Assembly (NCBI GenBank): GCA_003695285.1
Contig: RFIL01000508.1
Location: forward strand, 1 to 6,830
Direction of reading: 5' to 3'
Source of the DNA: Calditrichota bacterium
GTDB taxonomy: Bacteria; Calditrichota; Calditrichia; RBG-13-44-9; J075
Length of the DNA: 6,830 bases
In this document: in pieces, positions 1 through 6,008 of the stretch
How positions within the stretch are numbered: position 1 is the stretch's first letter
Layout of the letters: the number at the start of each line of letters is the position of its first letter
The notes under the pieces: generated by a model
Told to the model about the DNA's origin: nothing
The model's input: the letters and a program-made list of their open reading frames with translations, nothing else
Database searches by the model: none
Position numbers and translations under genes: made by a program

Positions 1-57
1 AGGTATCTGTTCCAGGAATCTTGTCGCAGCTTAAGTAAGTATTAACAGGAAGAATGA

Positions 58-63
58 TAAGGG
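58..63 (+). promoter_or_regulatory. Ribosome binding site of the first gene
   Basis: TAAGGG lies 7 nt before the ATG at 71, a normal spacing. It supports that start over the ATG at 54, which opens only a 6-codon frame ending at the overlapping TGA (72-74). Confidence 0.55.
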
Positions 64-70
64 TATCCAT

Positions 71-1144
71 ATGAACAAAATCAGAAAGATCAAAACCGAT
101 GCTTTTCTTGTCTTGTTGATTGGACTTTTCACTCTATTTCTGACTTATCAATTTCGATGGGGAATATTCATAACAACTTCCAAACCGGATGAATCAGGAG
201 TTGGCAACGAAGTTATGCAGCAAGCGGGGTATGAAGTGATTACGACGGACTCCATTCCATTGGATACCATCTTCATAGAAAATCCGGATTATTATGTAGA
301 TGGGGTGGAGAAGATTTTAAACCGATGGAGGCAATTGTATGCGGACAGGGTAGCGAATCTGAGAAATGCCAGGGATGTCTTCAAGCGACCATATGCGGAA
401 AAAATCCGCTCCGGTACTGCTGGCAGGAAATCCATCGACAGTGAAAATATAAAACGCCAGAAGGGCAGCATCATCTCCAACACAAATTTTCGAAAACAGG
501 CGGATTTACCCGCCGTGGATTTCAGTCCGATATGGGACGTGCTGGATCATATCCAAATGAAGAATGATTACCTACTTGATTACGTATATTACTTCGACGG
601 TTTCTCCGGCATTCCCCTTCTTTATGGCAGAAGCCAAAATGAACCCCCGTATCCTAATCTCAACCGCATCCCCAATTGGAGCAAATATTTGTATCAGCAC
701 CATATTCAGGAGTCATTAGACCGGCCTTTTTTTTCCTCTATCCAACTGGATCAAACTCCCTTAAGTTATTTCCAGCTGGCGGTATTGTCGCTGTATTGTG
801 ACCACTTCCTTTTGTACTGGCATTCGACTTATCGGGATGAAATCCTTTTAACCAATAACCGGAAATTGGAGAAGCTACGGGAATCAAGCGCCATGCAAAT
901 GGAAAATATGGTGGATACCTCTGTGGCGGAAACCATAGGTTGGCTCAAAGCTAACTTAGCCCATCAAAAGTTGGAACCCTTTGTGGTCTTGAAGGATACC
1001 TCTGTTCAAATTGTTTTCTATTATTTCACCAATTGGGGGGGCGTATACAAAGTCGACTGGGAAGTATCCAGAGAATATCCCCATGAAGAGATCCAATTTG
1101 TCCGGAGAAACGTTCTTGAGTATAATTCAGGAATCTCATTTTAG
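71..1144 (+). CDS. Membrane-anchored protein of unknown function
   Basis: This is a 357-residue protein that I do not recognise. A basic N-terminus (MNKIRKIK) leads into one hydrophobic segment at about residues 11-26, followed by polar sequence. I infer an uncleaved signal anchor with the bulk of the protein outside the cytoplasm. The exposed part has a charged, probably helical stretch at about 75-115 and a Lys/Ser-rich linker at about 110-145. An aromatic-rich region at about 165-255 contains YYFDGFSGIPLLYG and LYCDHFLLYWHSTYRDE, and a second probable helix lies at about 262-300. There is a single Cys (243) and no recognisable catalytic motif. The ATG at 71 is supported by a TAAGGG Shine-Dalgarno-like site at 58-63 with 7-nt spacing. 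Sequence before position 45 may be the end of an upstream gene, so it could be a distal operon gene. Base composition is visibly more AT-rich than in the methyltransferase downstream. The coding call is confident; the function is open. Confidence 0.8.
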   Translation: MNKIRKIKTDAFLVLLIGLFTLFLTYQFRWGIFITTSKPDESGVGNEVMQQAGYEVITTDSIPLDTIFIENPDYYVDGVEKILNRWRQLYADRVANLRNARDVFKRPYAEKIRSGTAGRKSIDSENIKRQKGSIISNTNFRKQADLPAVDFSPIWDVLDHIQMKNDYLLDYVYYFDGFSGIPLLYGRSQNEPPYPNLNRIPNWSKYLYQHHIQESLDRPFFSSIQLDQTPLSYFQLAVLSLYCDHFLLYWHSTYRDEILLTNNRKLEKLRESSAMQMENMVDTSVAETIGWLKANLAHQKLEPFVVLKDTSVQIVFYYFTNWGGVYKVDWEVSREYPHEEIQFVRRNVLEYNSGISF

Positions 1145-1448
1145 CGTAACAGATACCAGATTGTTTTTCGGTGCGGAATAGACTGTAGTCTTGAGGTTCT
1201 TTCACCACAGATTTAGGTTGAAATCGTTCGATCGATGCCAGCGGTCTGCATTCCCTATTGCCGATCCCCGGGTGGAGCGTTGCTGTTCGAGAAGTTTATA
1301 TGCTGCTGATGCCATGAATAGCGCCTTTCCAGTTTAGATCATCTCACGGTGGGTTTCTTTAGCGGAAGTAGATTCCGACCAAATATCAGAAAGATCTCGC
1401 TCGAAAGGTGCCTGAGCCTGCATCCTACCACCTTAAACCTCCCACCCA
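1145..1448. other. Spacer without recognised gene
   Basis: About 300 bases follow the first gene. I see no convincing coding frame, tRNA, or GC-rich hairpin followed by a T-tract. The short frame running through 1349-1552 has no Shine-Dalgarno site and its second half is translated tandem repeat, so I do not call it a gene. The stretch leads directly into the heptamer repeat. Confidence 0.5.
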
Positions 1449-1525
1449 TTTCACGTATCACGGTTCAAGGTTCCGAGTTCCAGGTTCCAGGTTCACGGAT
1501 TACGTTTTACGCATCACGTTTCACG
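1449..1525. repeat. Degenerate tandem heptanucleotide repeat (11 x 7 nt)
   Basis: Seventy-seven bases can be divided into eleven consecutive 7-mers with no slip of register. The outer units resemble TTTCACG, TATCACG, TTTTACG and CATCACG. The central units resemble GTTCAAG, GTTCCGA, GTTCCAG (twice, adjacent and identical) and GTTCACG. The units agree loosely with NWTYACG, or GTTCCAG in the middle. Period 7 is not a codon multiple, so translation through it is not meaningful. The repeat lies about 140 bp upstream of the methyltransferase start. It resembles in style the short tandemly repeated heptamers (STRR) described in cyanobacteria, but I do not claim homology. Function is unknown. Confidence 0.75.
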
Positions 1526-1665
1526 TCTAAGATCCTGCTGGCCGAACGGTGAGAACATTCCGCATTTTACAAGTTGCAGCTGGTTTTTCACCCGCCGCAG
1601 CCGTAGATTGTGGTCTTCAAAAACAGTGGATGCGGCATGCAACCCCTACACAACGAGCAAACATC

Positions 1666-2325
1666 ATGACCGAAGCGCTTCAAAAAACCTATCAGTTGAG
1701 ATTTTCCGGGGTGGAGGAATACCGCCGACAGGTGTGGCAGGTGCTTACCGAGAATTTTTTCCAAAAATATGTTGCGAAGGTTGCCGCCATTCTCGATCTG
1801 GGCTGCGGCTGGGGAGAATTTATCAATCATATTCAGACGGGTGAAAAGTACGGCATGGACCTCAATCCCGACTCGGGGCAGCGGCTGAACCCCGAGGTGA
1901 CTTTCCTTCACCAGAATTGTTCCGCCCGGTGGCAGCTGCCCGATGGCCGCCTGGACATGGTGTTCACCAGCAATTTTTTCGAACACCTGCCCAGCAAGGA
2001 TCATCTCAGCCGGACCCTGCAACAGGCCAAACGGTGTTTGAAACCCGGGGGGAGGATTCTCTACCTCGGCCCCAATATCCGTTACCTTCCTGGTTCTTAC
2101 TGGGATTTCTGGGACCACCACATTCCCCTGACCCATCTCTTGCTGATGGAAATTCTGCGCATGAGCGATTTTCAGGTGGAACGGTGTATTCCCCGATTCC
2201 TCCCCTACACCATGGCGGGAGAGAAGCGGCCCTCCCTGAGGCTGGTGAGGTGGTATTTGAAGCTGCCCATCGCCTGGCGGGTGTTCGGCAGGCAGTTCCT
2301 GGTATTGGGCCGGAATGGCGGTTAG
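1666..2325 (+). CDS. Class I SAM-dependent methyltransferase
   Basis: This 219-residue protein has a complete Rossmann-type methyltransferase core. Motif I is ILDLGCGWGEF (residues 42-52), which binds S-adenosylmethionine. GMDLNP (63-68) is the acidic strand-2 end that contacts the ribose. The motif IV region is LDMVFTSNFFEHL (96-108), and LKPGGRILYLGPN (125-137) is the post-IV strand typical of Methyltransf_11/23-type enzymes. The C-terminal WDFWDHHIPLT and RFLPYTM segments are, from memory, typical of small methyltransferases found among glycosyltransferases in polysaccharide or lipid-linked glycan loci, so a sugar or lipid acceptor is possible; no such neighbours are in this window. I chose the ATG at 1666 because conserved sequence begins there. 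The open frame extends upstream to 1549, but that part reads like spacer. No strong Shine-Dalgarno site is visible before 1666. The coding region looks more GC-rich than the first gene. The long minus-strand frame across it (1588-2502) is a shadow. Confidence 0.88.
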   Translation: MTEALQKTYQLRFSGVEEYRRQVWQVLTENFFQKYVAKVAAILDLGCGWGEFINHIQTGEKYGMDLNPDSGQRLNPEVTFLHQNCSARWQLPDGRLDMVFTSNFFEHLPSKDHLSRTLQQAKRCLKPGGRILYLGPNIRYLPGSYWDFWDHHIPLTHLLLMEILRMSDFQVERCIPRFLPYTMAGEKRPSLRLVRWYLKLPIAWRVFGRQFLVLGRNGG

Positions 2326-2356
2326 ACTCCCTTCCCTCGATCCTGCAGCGCCCATT

Positions 2357-2521
2357 GCCGGGGGGACGCCGGTGGCCTGCGGGGTGTATTTGTATCGCTT
2401 GAATGCTTCCCCCCTTGAACAAAACACCCCCCTTAATCCCCCCTTGAGGGGGGAAAACAGGGGGCTGTCACAAACCCAGAGTGCAGCCCCCCTTTGGGGC
2501 AAGGTGGTATTGCTCCGCTGA
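2357..2521 (+). pseudogene. Remnant of a T9SS/FlgD-like C-terminal sorting tail (copy A)
   Basis: One frame reads GTPVACGVYLYRLNAS (2363-2410), then an unrelated stretch, then QTQSAAPLWGKVVLLR-stop (2471-2521). Sorting tails of the FlgD-Ig/T9SS type A kind end in roughly G.PVASGVYLYRL.AG.FVQT.KM.LLR, so both ends of such a tail are present. They are separated by a 60-nt C/G-rich insert (2411-2470), which is a multiple of three. A further non-consensus block, SAAPLWG, precedes KVVLLR. No passenger domain precedes it; the methyltransferase ends only about 30 nt upstream. I therefore read it as a decayed gene end or a dispersed repeat, not a working gene. The family assignment rests on motif memory. 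The related copy is at 6321-6571. Confidence 0.6.
2411..2470. repeat. C/G-rich palindromic insert
   Basis: This 60-nt stretch carries the perfect hairpin CCCCCC-TTGA-GGGGGG (about 2438-2453), preceded by further C-runs and followed by GGGGG. It interrupts the sorting-tail remnant without shifting frame. C/G-run repeats of this type are scattered in many bacterial genomes as small non-autonomous repeats. No target-site duplication could be defined by eye. Confidence 0.5.
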
Positions 2522-2535
2522 CTCCGCCCAAAGTA

Positions 2536-2555
2536 TCAAATCAGATTTAATTTGA
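2536..2555. promoter_or_regulatory. Possible operator: inverted repeat over the -35 box
   Basis: TCAAAT (2536-2541) and ATTTGA (2550-2555) form a 6-bp inverted repeat with an 8-nt spacer. A nested AAATC-A-GATTT palindrome spans 2538-2548. The right arm overlaps the proposed -35 hexamer. It could bind a dimeric repressor of the Cys-rich gene, but AT-rich palindromes this short also occur by chance. Confidence 0.3.
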
Positions 2556-2579
2556 AACTTCTTTAGGAAGATATATATT
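2552..2579 (+). promoter_or_regulatory. Putative promoter of the Cys-rich gene
   Basis: TTGAAA (2552-2557) and TATATT (2574-2579) are separated by 16 nt and match sigma-70-like -35/-10 hexamers well. The implied transcript would start near 2586 and have a leader of about 100 nt before the ATG at 2685. The primary sigma factor in FCB-group bacteria can prefer other motifs, so this is a candidate only. Confidence 0.4.
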
Positions 2580-2581
2580 TC

Positions 2582-2600
2582 GAACTCCCTATGGAGGTTC
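2582..2600 (+). other. Small hairpin at the predicted transcript start
   Basis: CTCC-ctat-GGAG forms a 4-bp stem extended by GAA/TTC across one bulged G. It lies just after the proposed -10 box, so it would sit at the 5' end of the message. Weak on its own. Confidence 0.25.
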
Positions 2601-2616
2601 TTGGGGTACCCAGATC

Positions 2617-2644
2617 ACTGAAAAATTATTTTGGTTTTTTCAGT
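2617..2644 (+). promoter_or_regulatory. 9-bp perfect inverted repeat in the leader of the Cys-rich gene
   Basis: ACTGAAAAA (2617-2625) and TTTTTCAGT (2636-2644) pair perfectly around a 10-nt loop, about 40 nt before the ATG at 2685. It is AT-rich, so it is a poor terminator. It could be a regulator-binding palindrome or an RNA hairpin that affects translation or stability. Confidence 0.45.
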
Positions 2645-2684
2645 TGAGATTACTACCTTTTTTCCCGAAAAACAGGGTAATGGG

Positions 2685-3104
2685 ATGAATTTCAAGCATG
2701 TTCGATCATACAGGATGATTCATTTTCTCATGCTCATTCCGTTAATGATCATGTTGAGCGGCAGTACTCCGCTCTTATGGGCGATCATTGCCGGAAACGC
2801 AGTTTCGCCTGTATCTCACTGCCAGATGAAAGGGGATCGCTGTCAGTGTAAATGCGATTCCTGTTGCCATCGAAAAAAAGGAGAGGATTTCCGGGCAACC
2901 GGCAAATGTATGATGACATCCCAGCCCTGTCATCCGGAGAAAAAACCGTTTTTTGCGAATTCAACCCTTAAATTCACCCTACTGTATTTTAAAGAAAATT
3001 TTCTTTCATCTACTTCCATCACTTATTTCCCCTTAGAACAAAACCACATCCCAATTTATTTGGGACGTCCGAAGAAACCGCCCCGCATTTTTCAACTCGT
3101 ATAA
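2685..3104 (+). CDS. Small exported Cys/His/Met-rich protein, possible metal binding
   Basis: This is a 139-residue protein. A hydrophobic segment at about residues 12-36 (rich in Met, Leu, Ile) looks like a signal peptide or anchor, so the rest is probably periplasmic or outer-membrane associated. The block at 45-83 holds all eight cysteines (46, 53, 55, 57, 60, 61, 75, 82). It includes SHCQM, CQCKCDSCCH, KCMM and PCHPEKK, with His 45, 62, 83 and Met 48, 76, 77. Such spacing suits soft-metal binding such as copper or zinc (inference). The C-terminus is rich in Pro and aromatics and contains KKPPRIF. The HC, CC and PP elements recall Bacteroidota 'HYC_CC_PP' proteins and, loosely, the DUF2946 proteins found beside copper TonB receptors; I cannot confirm either. 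The ATG at 2685 has AGGG at 2674-2677. The frame is open upstream from a TTG at 2631, but that part overlaps the leader palindrome and reads less like protein. The receptor gene follows on the same strand after 391 bp. Confidence 0.72.
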   Translation: MNFKHVRSYRMIHFLMLIPLMIMLSGSTPLLWAIIAGNAVSPVSHCQMKGDRCQCKCDSCCHRKKGEDFRATGKCMMTSQPCHPEKKPFFANSTLKFTLLYFKENFLSSTSITYFPLEQNHIPIYLGRPKKPPRIFQLV

Positions 3105-3218
3105 AAAGCATATCAGAGATTTTTCTCATTCTCTCTCATGAAAATTCCCGGGAGAAGCTCTACCTTCATTGCCAACAACGCAGGGAAGGGGAGGGAATTC
3201 TTTTAAACCGACAGCAAT

Positions 3219-3241
3219 TTTCACCTGAGCAGGGGGTGAAA
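3219..3241 (+). promoter_or_regulatory. Hairpin over a ribosome-binding-like site
   Basis: TTTCACC (3219-3225) pairs with GGTGAAA (3235-3241) around a 9-nt loop. The right arm contains most of a GGGGGTGA Shine-Dalgarno-like site and the A of the ATG at 3241, so folding would mask initiation of the micro-ORF. Confidence 0.35.
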
Positions 3242-3294
3242 TGTACTCGGTTCGTAAAAGAGGAAAATATCCGATGAGAGAATTAAGTTTTTGA
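3241..3294 (+). CDS. Possible 17-codon leader ORF
   Basis: The ATG at 3241 opens MYSVRKRGKYPMRELSF-stop, a basic 17-residue peptide. It is preceded directly by a strong purine-rich site (AGGGGGTGA, 3231-3239). The spacing from the G-run centre is about 7 nt. It could be a regulatory leader peptide. A second micro-ORF in another frame (3314-3370, MMGEFYIYEIHPPEDSVV) follows it. Neither can be shown to be translated, and chance is a real alternative. Confidence 0.2.
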   Translation: MYSVRKRGKYPMRELSF

Positions 3295-3403
3295 ACCCGG
3301 TAGCTCAGGGTCCATGATGGGAGAATTTTATATCTACGAAATTCATCCCCCGGAGGATTCTGTGGTTTGATAGTTAAGCTTCCGGTTGTTCGTTACCCTT
3401 CCG

Positions 3404-3431
3404 GGTTGGCTTTCGATCAACAAAGCTAACC
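3404..3431 (+). promoter_or_regulatory. 10-bp stem-loop upstream of the receptor
   Basis: GGTTGGCTTT (3404-3413) pairs with AAAGCTAACC (3422-3431) with one G-U pair and an 8-nt loop. No T-tract follows, so it is not a typical terminator. It sits 64 nt before the receptor start and could be an RNA control element or an operator. Confidence 0.4.
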
Positions 3432-3482
3432 AATGGTTTCTTTAAGCTACAAGGGAAATTTGTTTAAAGTTGAATACACATG

Positions 3483-3488
3483 AAAGGG
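3483..3488 (+). promoter_or_regulatory. Ribosome binding site of the receptor gene
   Basis: AAAGGG lies 7 nt before the ATG at 3496. It favours that start over the in-frame ATG at 3547, which has GGGTGA only 2 nt upstream. Confidence 0.6.
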
Positions 3489-3495
3489 ATAAAAA

Positions 3496-5850
3496 ATGAG
3501 GATTCAAAACATCCACATTAGAATATTTTCACACACATTGGGTGATATGATAAAATATGTTCTCCCGGCTTTGTTCTTAATCCTGGTATTATTCCAGGGA
3601 GTATATGCCGAGGGGGGTGGCGTAATCTATGGTAAAGTGTTAACGCCGGAAGGCGAACCGCTCCCCGGGGTAAGCGTTTATCTTAAAGGCACCCACCTCG
3701 GAGATATGACCAACTCAGCCGGGGAATTTCGGATTGAGAATGTCGTTGCCGGAGAATATACCCTGGTTGCGGAGTTTGTTGGCAGGGAAAGCCGGGAAGA
3801 AACAATAACGATAGCTAACGGGAAACAAGTGGAAATCAATTTTCAACTTAGCGTTGTTCCGATCTCCTTACCGGGAATTGTGGTGACCACCAGCAGAGGA
3901 GGAGATTTAACTGAAACGATGAGTCATCTTCCTCCTACTGTCATTCAGCGTAGTGAAGTTAGTGTAACCGGTGAATTGCTTCGCCAGGTGCCGGGAGTGG
4001 AAGCTGTCCGCCGGGGACCCACCGGATTAGACCCGGTAGTGCGGGGATTACGGGAAACCGAAGTGGGCACTTATGTAGATGGCACCCGCTATTTTCCTGC
4101 CGGGCCAGCCCGCATGGATTCTCCTTTAAGCCACTACGATCCCACTGCCATCCATACGATTCATATTGTTAAAGGACCTTATGCACTCACCTGGGGCGCT
4201 GGAAATTTAAGCGCCATTCAGGCAGAGTCAGAGCCCTTACAGTGGGGAAAAGAACAGTTTTTCCATGGACATTTTATCACCGGTTATCGAAGCAACAGCA
4301 ATTCTCCGGAGACTGCCGGGGCTGTAATCGGCACCCAGGGAATTTTTTCCTACTGGCTTCATGCCAATTGGCGAGAATCGCATGATTATCATGACGGAGC
4401 CGGGAATACTGTGCCGGCAGATTTTCATTCCCGGGAAATTCGCGGAAAATTGGGCATTCGCCTCACTCAAAATTCCCGGTTGACTTTTTCCGGAGGTTAT
4501 CAGTACCAGAATGACATTGATTACCCGGGCAGGCTGCTGAATGCCCGCTTTTTCAAAGTGCGGAATCTCTACGCCCGCTATCAATATGAGACTTCCGGTG
4601 GACTTTTGCGTTTTCTGGAAGTAACCGGGTACGTGAATGACCTCGATCACCTGATGGATAACAACGGGAAACCCACCGCAGAAGCGAATCCCAACCGGAT
4701 GCCACCTTTTCCCCTTCTGGTTAAAATCAACAGCGGCATCAATGTTAAGGGAGGTCGGGTGGATGCCAAATTATTAACTCCCGGGGACCTGGATGTTGAG
4801 ATAGGTGGAGATTTATACAGCGCCAATCGGGATGCCTCCCGGGATATTCTCCGCCGTGACAATGGAATGGTAATGATGAAAGATGACATTGTCTGGCCCG
4901 ATGCTACTATTCGCGACGGCGGTTTATTTATTAAAGGGGTGAAAACCATCCGTCGAAAATTTCGCTTCACCGCCACACTGCGCAGCGATTTCGTCCACGC
5001 CGATGCCGATACTGCCAGCGACTTCTTCCTGCAAAACATTTCCCGGAATTTAAGTCGCTCGGAAACCAATTTAAGTGGGGCCGTGATGCTGGAAGTCCCA
5101 TTAACTCAACACTGGCTGGTTTCAGCAGGGTTCGGTTCTGCTGTTCGCACCGCTGACGCCAATGAACGTTATTCCGACCGCTTCCCTGCCAGTAAAGCGC
5201 AAACCAGCGCCGAATTTATGGGAAACCCGGCGCTGAACCCGGAACGCAATACCCAGGCAGATATCTGGATCGAAGCTGCATATTCACGTTTTTCATTCCA
5301 TGTTAACGGCTTCGTAAGAAAAATTGATAATTTTATCACCCTGGAACCAACCGGATATCCCAAAAAACTCCCCTTAAGCCCCAATACCGTTTTTCAATAC
5401 ATCAATGGGGATGCAAATTTCCGGGGAGGGGAGGCAGCAGCCGTATTTCATGTAAATCGCGAGGTAAGGATTGGCGGGGTTCTAAATTATTTATGGGGAA
5501 AAGATGAAACCCTTGATGAACCGGCACTGGGAGTAGCCCCTCTGAACGGCAACATCGAATTAGCTTATCATCACCCGGAAAATCAATTCTTTTTTAGAGG
5601 ATTACTTTATTTTTATCGTCGGCAGAATCGGGTAGCGGTTAGTAGAGGGGAAATTCCAACCCCGGGATATGTGACAGTGGATATCCAGGTCGGTGCCAGG
5701 CTGCTGAAGAACAGCGAAATTCGGGCAGGTGTGATTAATCTGACGGACAAAACGTATAGCAGTCATCTCAATGCCAAAAACCCCTTTACAGGAATACCCA
5801 TTCCCGAGCCAGGAAGAACCGCATTCTTAAAACTTAGTCTATCTTTTTGA
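3496..5850 (+). CDS. TonB-dependent outer-membrane receptor, possibly for a metal
   Basis: This 784-residue protein is full length for a TonB-dependent receptor. Residues 1-38 form an export signal with an extended basic N-region and a hydrophobic core at about 20-35, with likely cleavage after VYA. Residues about 42-118 form a carboxypeptidase-regulatory-like beta domain (VIYGKVLTPEGEPLPGVSVYLKGT, split here as VIYGKVLTPEGEPLPG and VSVYLKGT). IVVTTSR (128-134) fits a TonB-box/plug-entry segment. The plug follows to about 245, with LRQVPGVEAV, VVRGLRETEVGTYVDGTR and IHIVKGPYALTWGAGNLSAI. The remainder is a beta-barrel ending in NLTDKTYSSHLNAKNPFTG, PEPGR and a C-terminal Phe, the usual signal for barrel assembly. 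It would import a substrate across the outer membrane using TonB-ExbBD energy. The plug motif GPARMDSP (203-210) resembles the CPNRMDPP copper motif of OprC/NosA as I recall it, with Gly in place of Cys. Together with the Cys-rich neighbour, this suggests a metal substrate. An organic ligand or other siderophore is the alternative. Confidence 0.93.
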   Translation: MRIQNIHIRIFSHTLGDMIKYVLPALFLILVLFQGVYAEGGGVIYGKVLTPEGEPLPGVSVYLKGTHLGDMTNSAGEFRIENVVAGEYTLVAEFVGRESREETITIANGKQVEINFQLSVVPISLPGIVVTTSRGGDLTETMSHLPPTVIQRSEVSVTGELLRQVPGVEAVRRGPTGLDPVVRGLRETEVGTYVDGTRYFPAGPARMDSPLSHYDPTAIHTIHIVKGPYALTWGAGNLSAIQAESEPLQWGKEQFFHGHFITGYRSNSNSPETAGAVIGTQGIFSYWLHANWRESHDYHDGAGNTVPADFHSREIRGKLGIRLTQNSRLTFSGGYQYQNDIDYPGRLLNARFFKVRNLYARYQYETSGGLLRFLEVTGYVNDLDHLMDNNGKPTAEANPNRMPPFPLLVKINSGINVKGGRVDAKLLTPGDLDVEIGGDLYSANRDASRDILRRDNGMVMMKDDIVWPDATIRDGGLFIKGVKTIRRKFRFTATLRSDFVHADADTASDFFLQNISRNLSRSETNLSGAVMLEVPLTQHWLVSAGFGSAVRTADANERYSDRFPASKAQTSAEFMGNPALNPERNTQADIWIEAAYSRFSFHVNGFVRKIDNFITLEPTGYPKKLPLSPNTVFQYINGDANFRGGEAAAVFHVNREVRIGGVLNYLWGKDETLDEPALGVAPLNGNIELAYHHPENQFFFRGLLYFYRRQNRVAVSRGEIPTPGYVTVDIQVGARLLKNSEIRAGVINLTDKTYSSHLNAKNPFTGIPIPEPGRTAFLKLSLSF

Positions 5851-5953
5851 AACCGGGCTATCGATATTGAAAATCAACATGAAAACTTTGTGCTGTTTGG
5901 TAGTGGATAAGGTTTTTCAGATCGTCTGCATTCTATTCCGCTGTTTAGTCCAT

Positions 5954-5985
5954 AAAAAAGGGAGAGCCGAAACTCTCCCTTTTTT
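5954..5985. terminator. Rho-independent terminator, potentially bidirectional
   Basis: GGGAGAG (5960-5966) pairs with CTCTCCC (5973-5979) around the 6-nt loop CCGAAA. The stem is flanked by six A on the left and six T on the right, which extend it to 13 bp. It lies about 100 nt after the receptor stop codon. Because A- and T-tracts flank the stem symmetrically, it should also stop transcription arriving on the minus strand from the decayed gene at 6009-6284. Confidence 0.92.
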
Positions 5986-6008
5986 GTATATTTCCGGATA
6001 TTCCAATC

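Larger units (their letters stand above)
3105..3495 (+). other. 391-bp leader before the TonB receptor gene
   Basis: There is no full gene here. It contains a hairpin at 3219-3241, two possible micro-ORFs (3241-3294 and 3314-3370), a CTTCCGG direct repeat (3379-3385 and 3398-3404) and a 10-bp stem at 3404-3431. I looked for a cobalamin or other known riboswitch signature and did not see one. No clear promoter or terminator separates the two flanking genes, so they may be co-transcribed or the receptor may have its own promoter here. Confidence 0.5.

Noticed and set aside
1..45. Possible C-terminal end of an upstream gene
   Set aside because: Two frames end naturally here, VSVPGILSQLK-stop (3-38) and RYLFQESCRSLSKY-stop (1-45). 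With so few bases I cannot choose between them or show that either is coding.
1549..1665. Upstream extension of the methyltransferase frame from a GTG
   Set aside because: The 39 extra residues read like translated spacer sequence and the GTG has no Shine-Dalgarno site. Conserved methyltransferase sequence begins at the ATG at 1666.
1588..2502. 304-residue minus-strand open frame
   Set aside because: It lies antisense to the methyltransferase, which has clear SAM motifs, and it runs through the C/G repeat. No domain or ribosome binding site is visible.
3139..3207. 22-codon ORF starting at the ATG at 3139
   Set aside because: It is preceded by a pyrimidine-rich CTCTCTC tract with no ribosome binding site.
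3190..3320. Cobalamin-type riboswitch in the receptor leader
   Set aside because: Some G-rich and GGTGAAA sequence looked suggestive, but the conserved B12-box and the other core boxes are not there.
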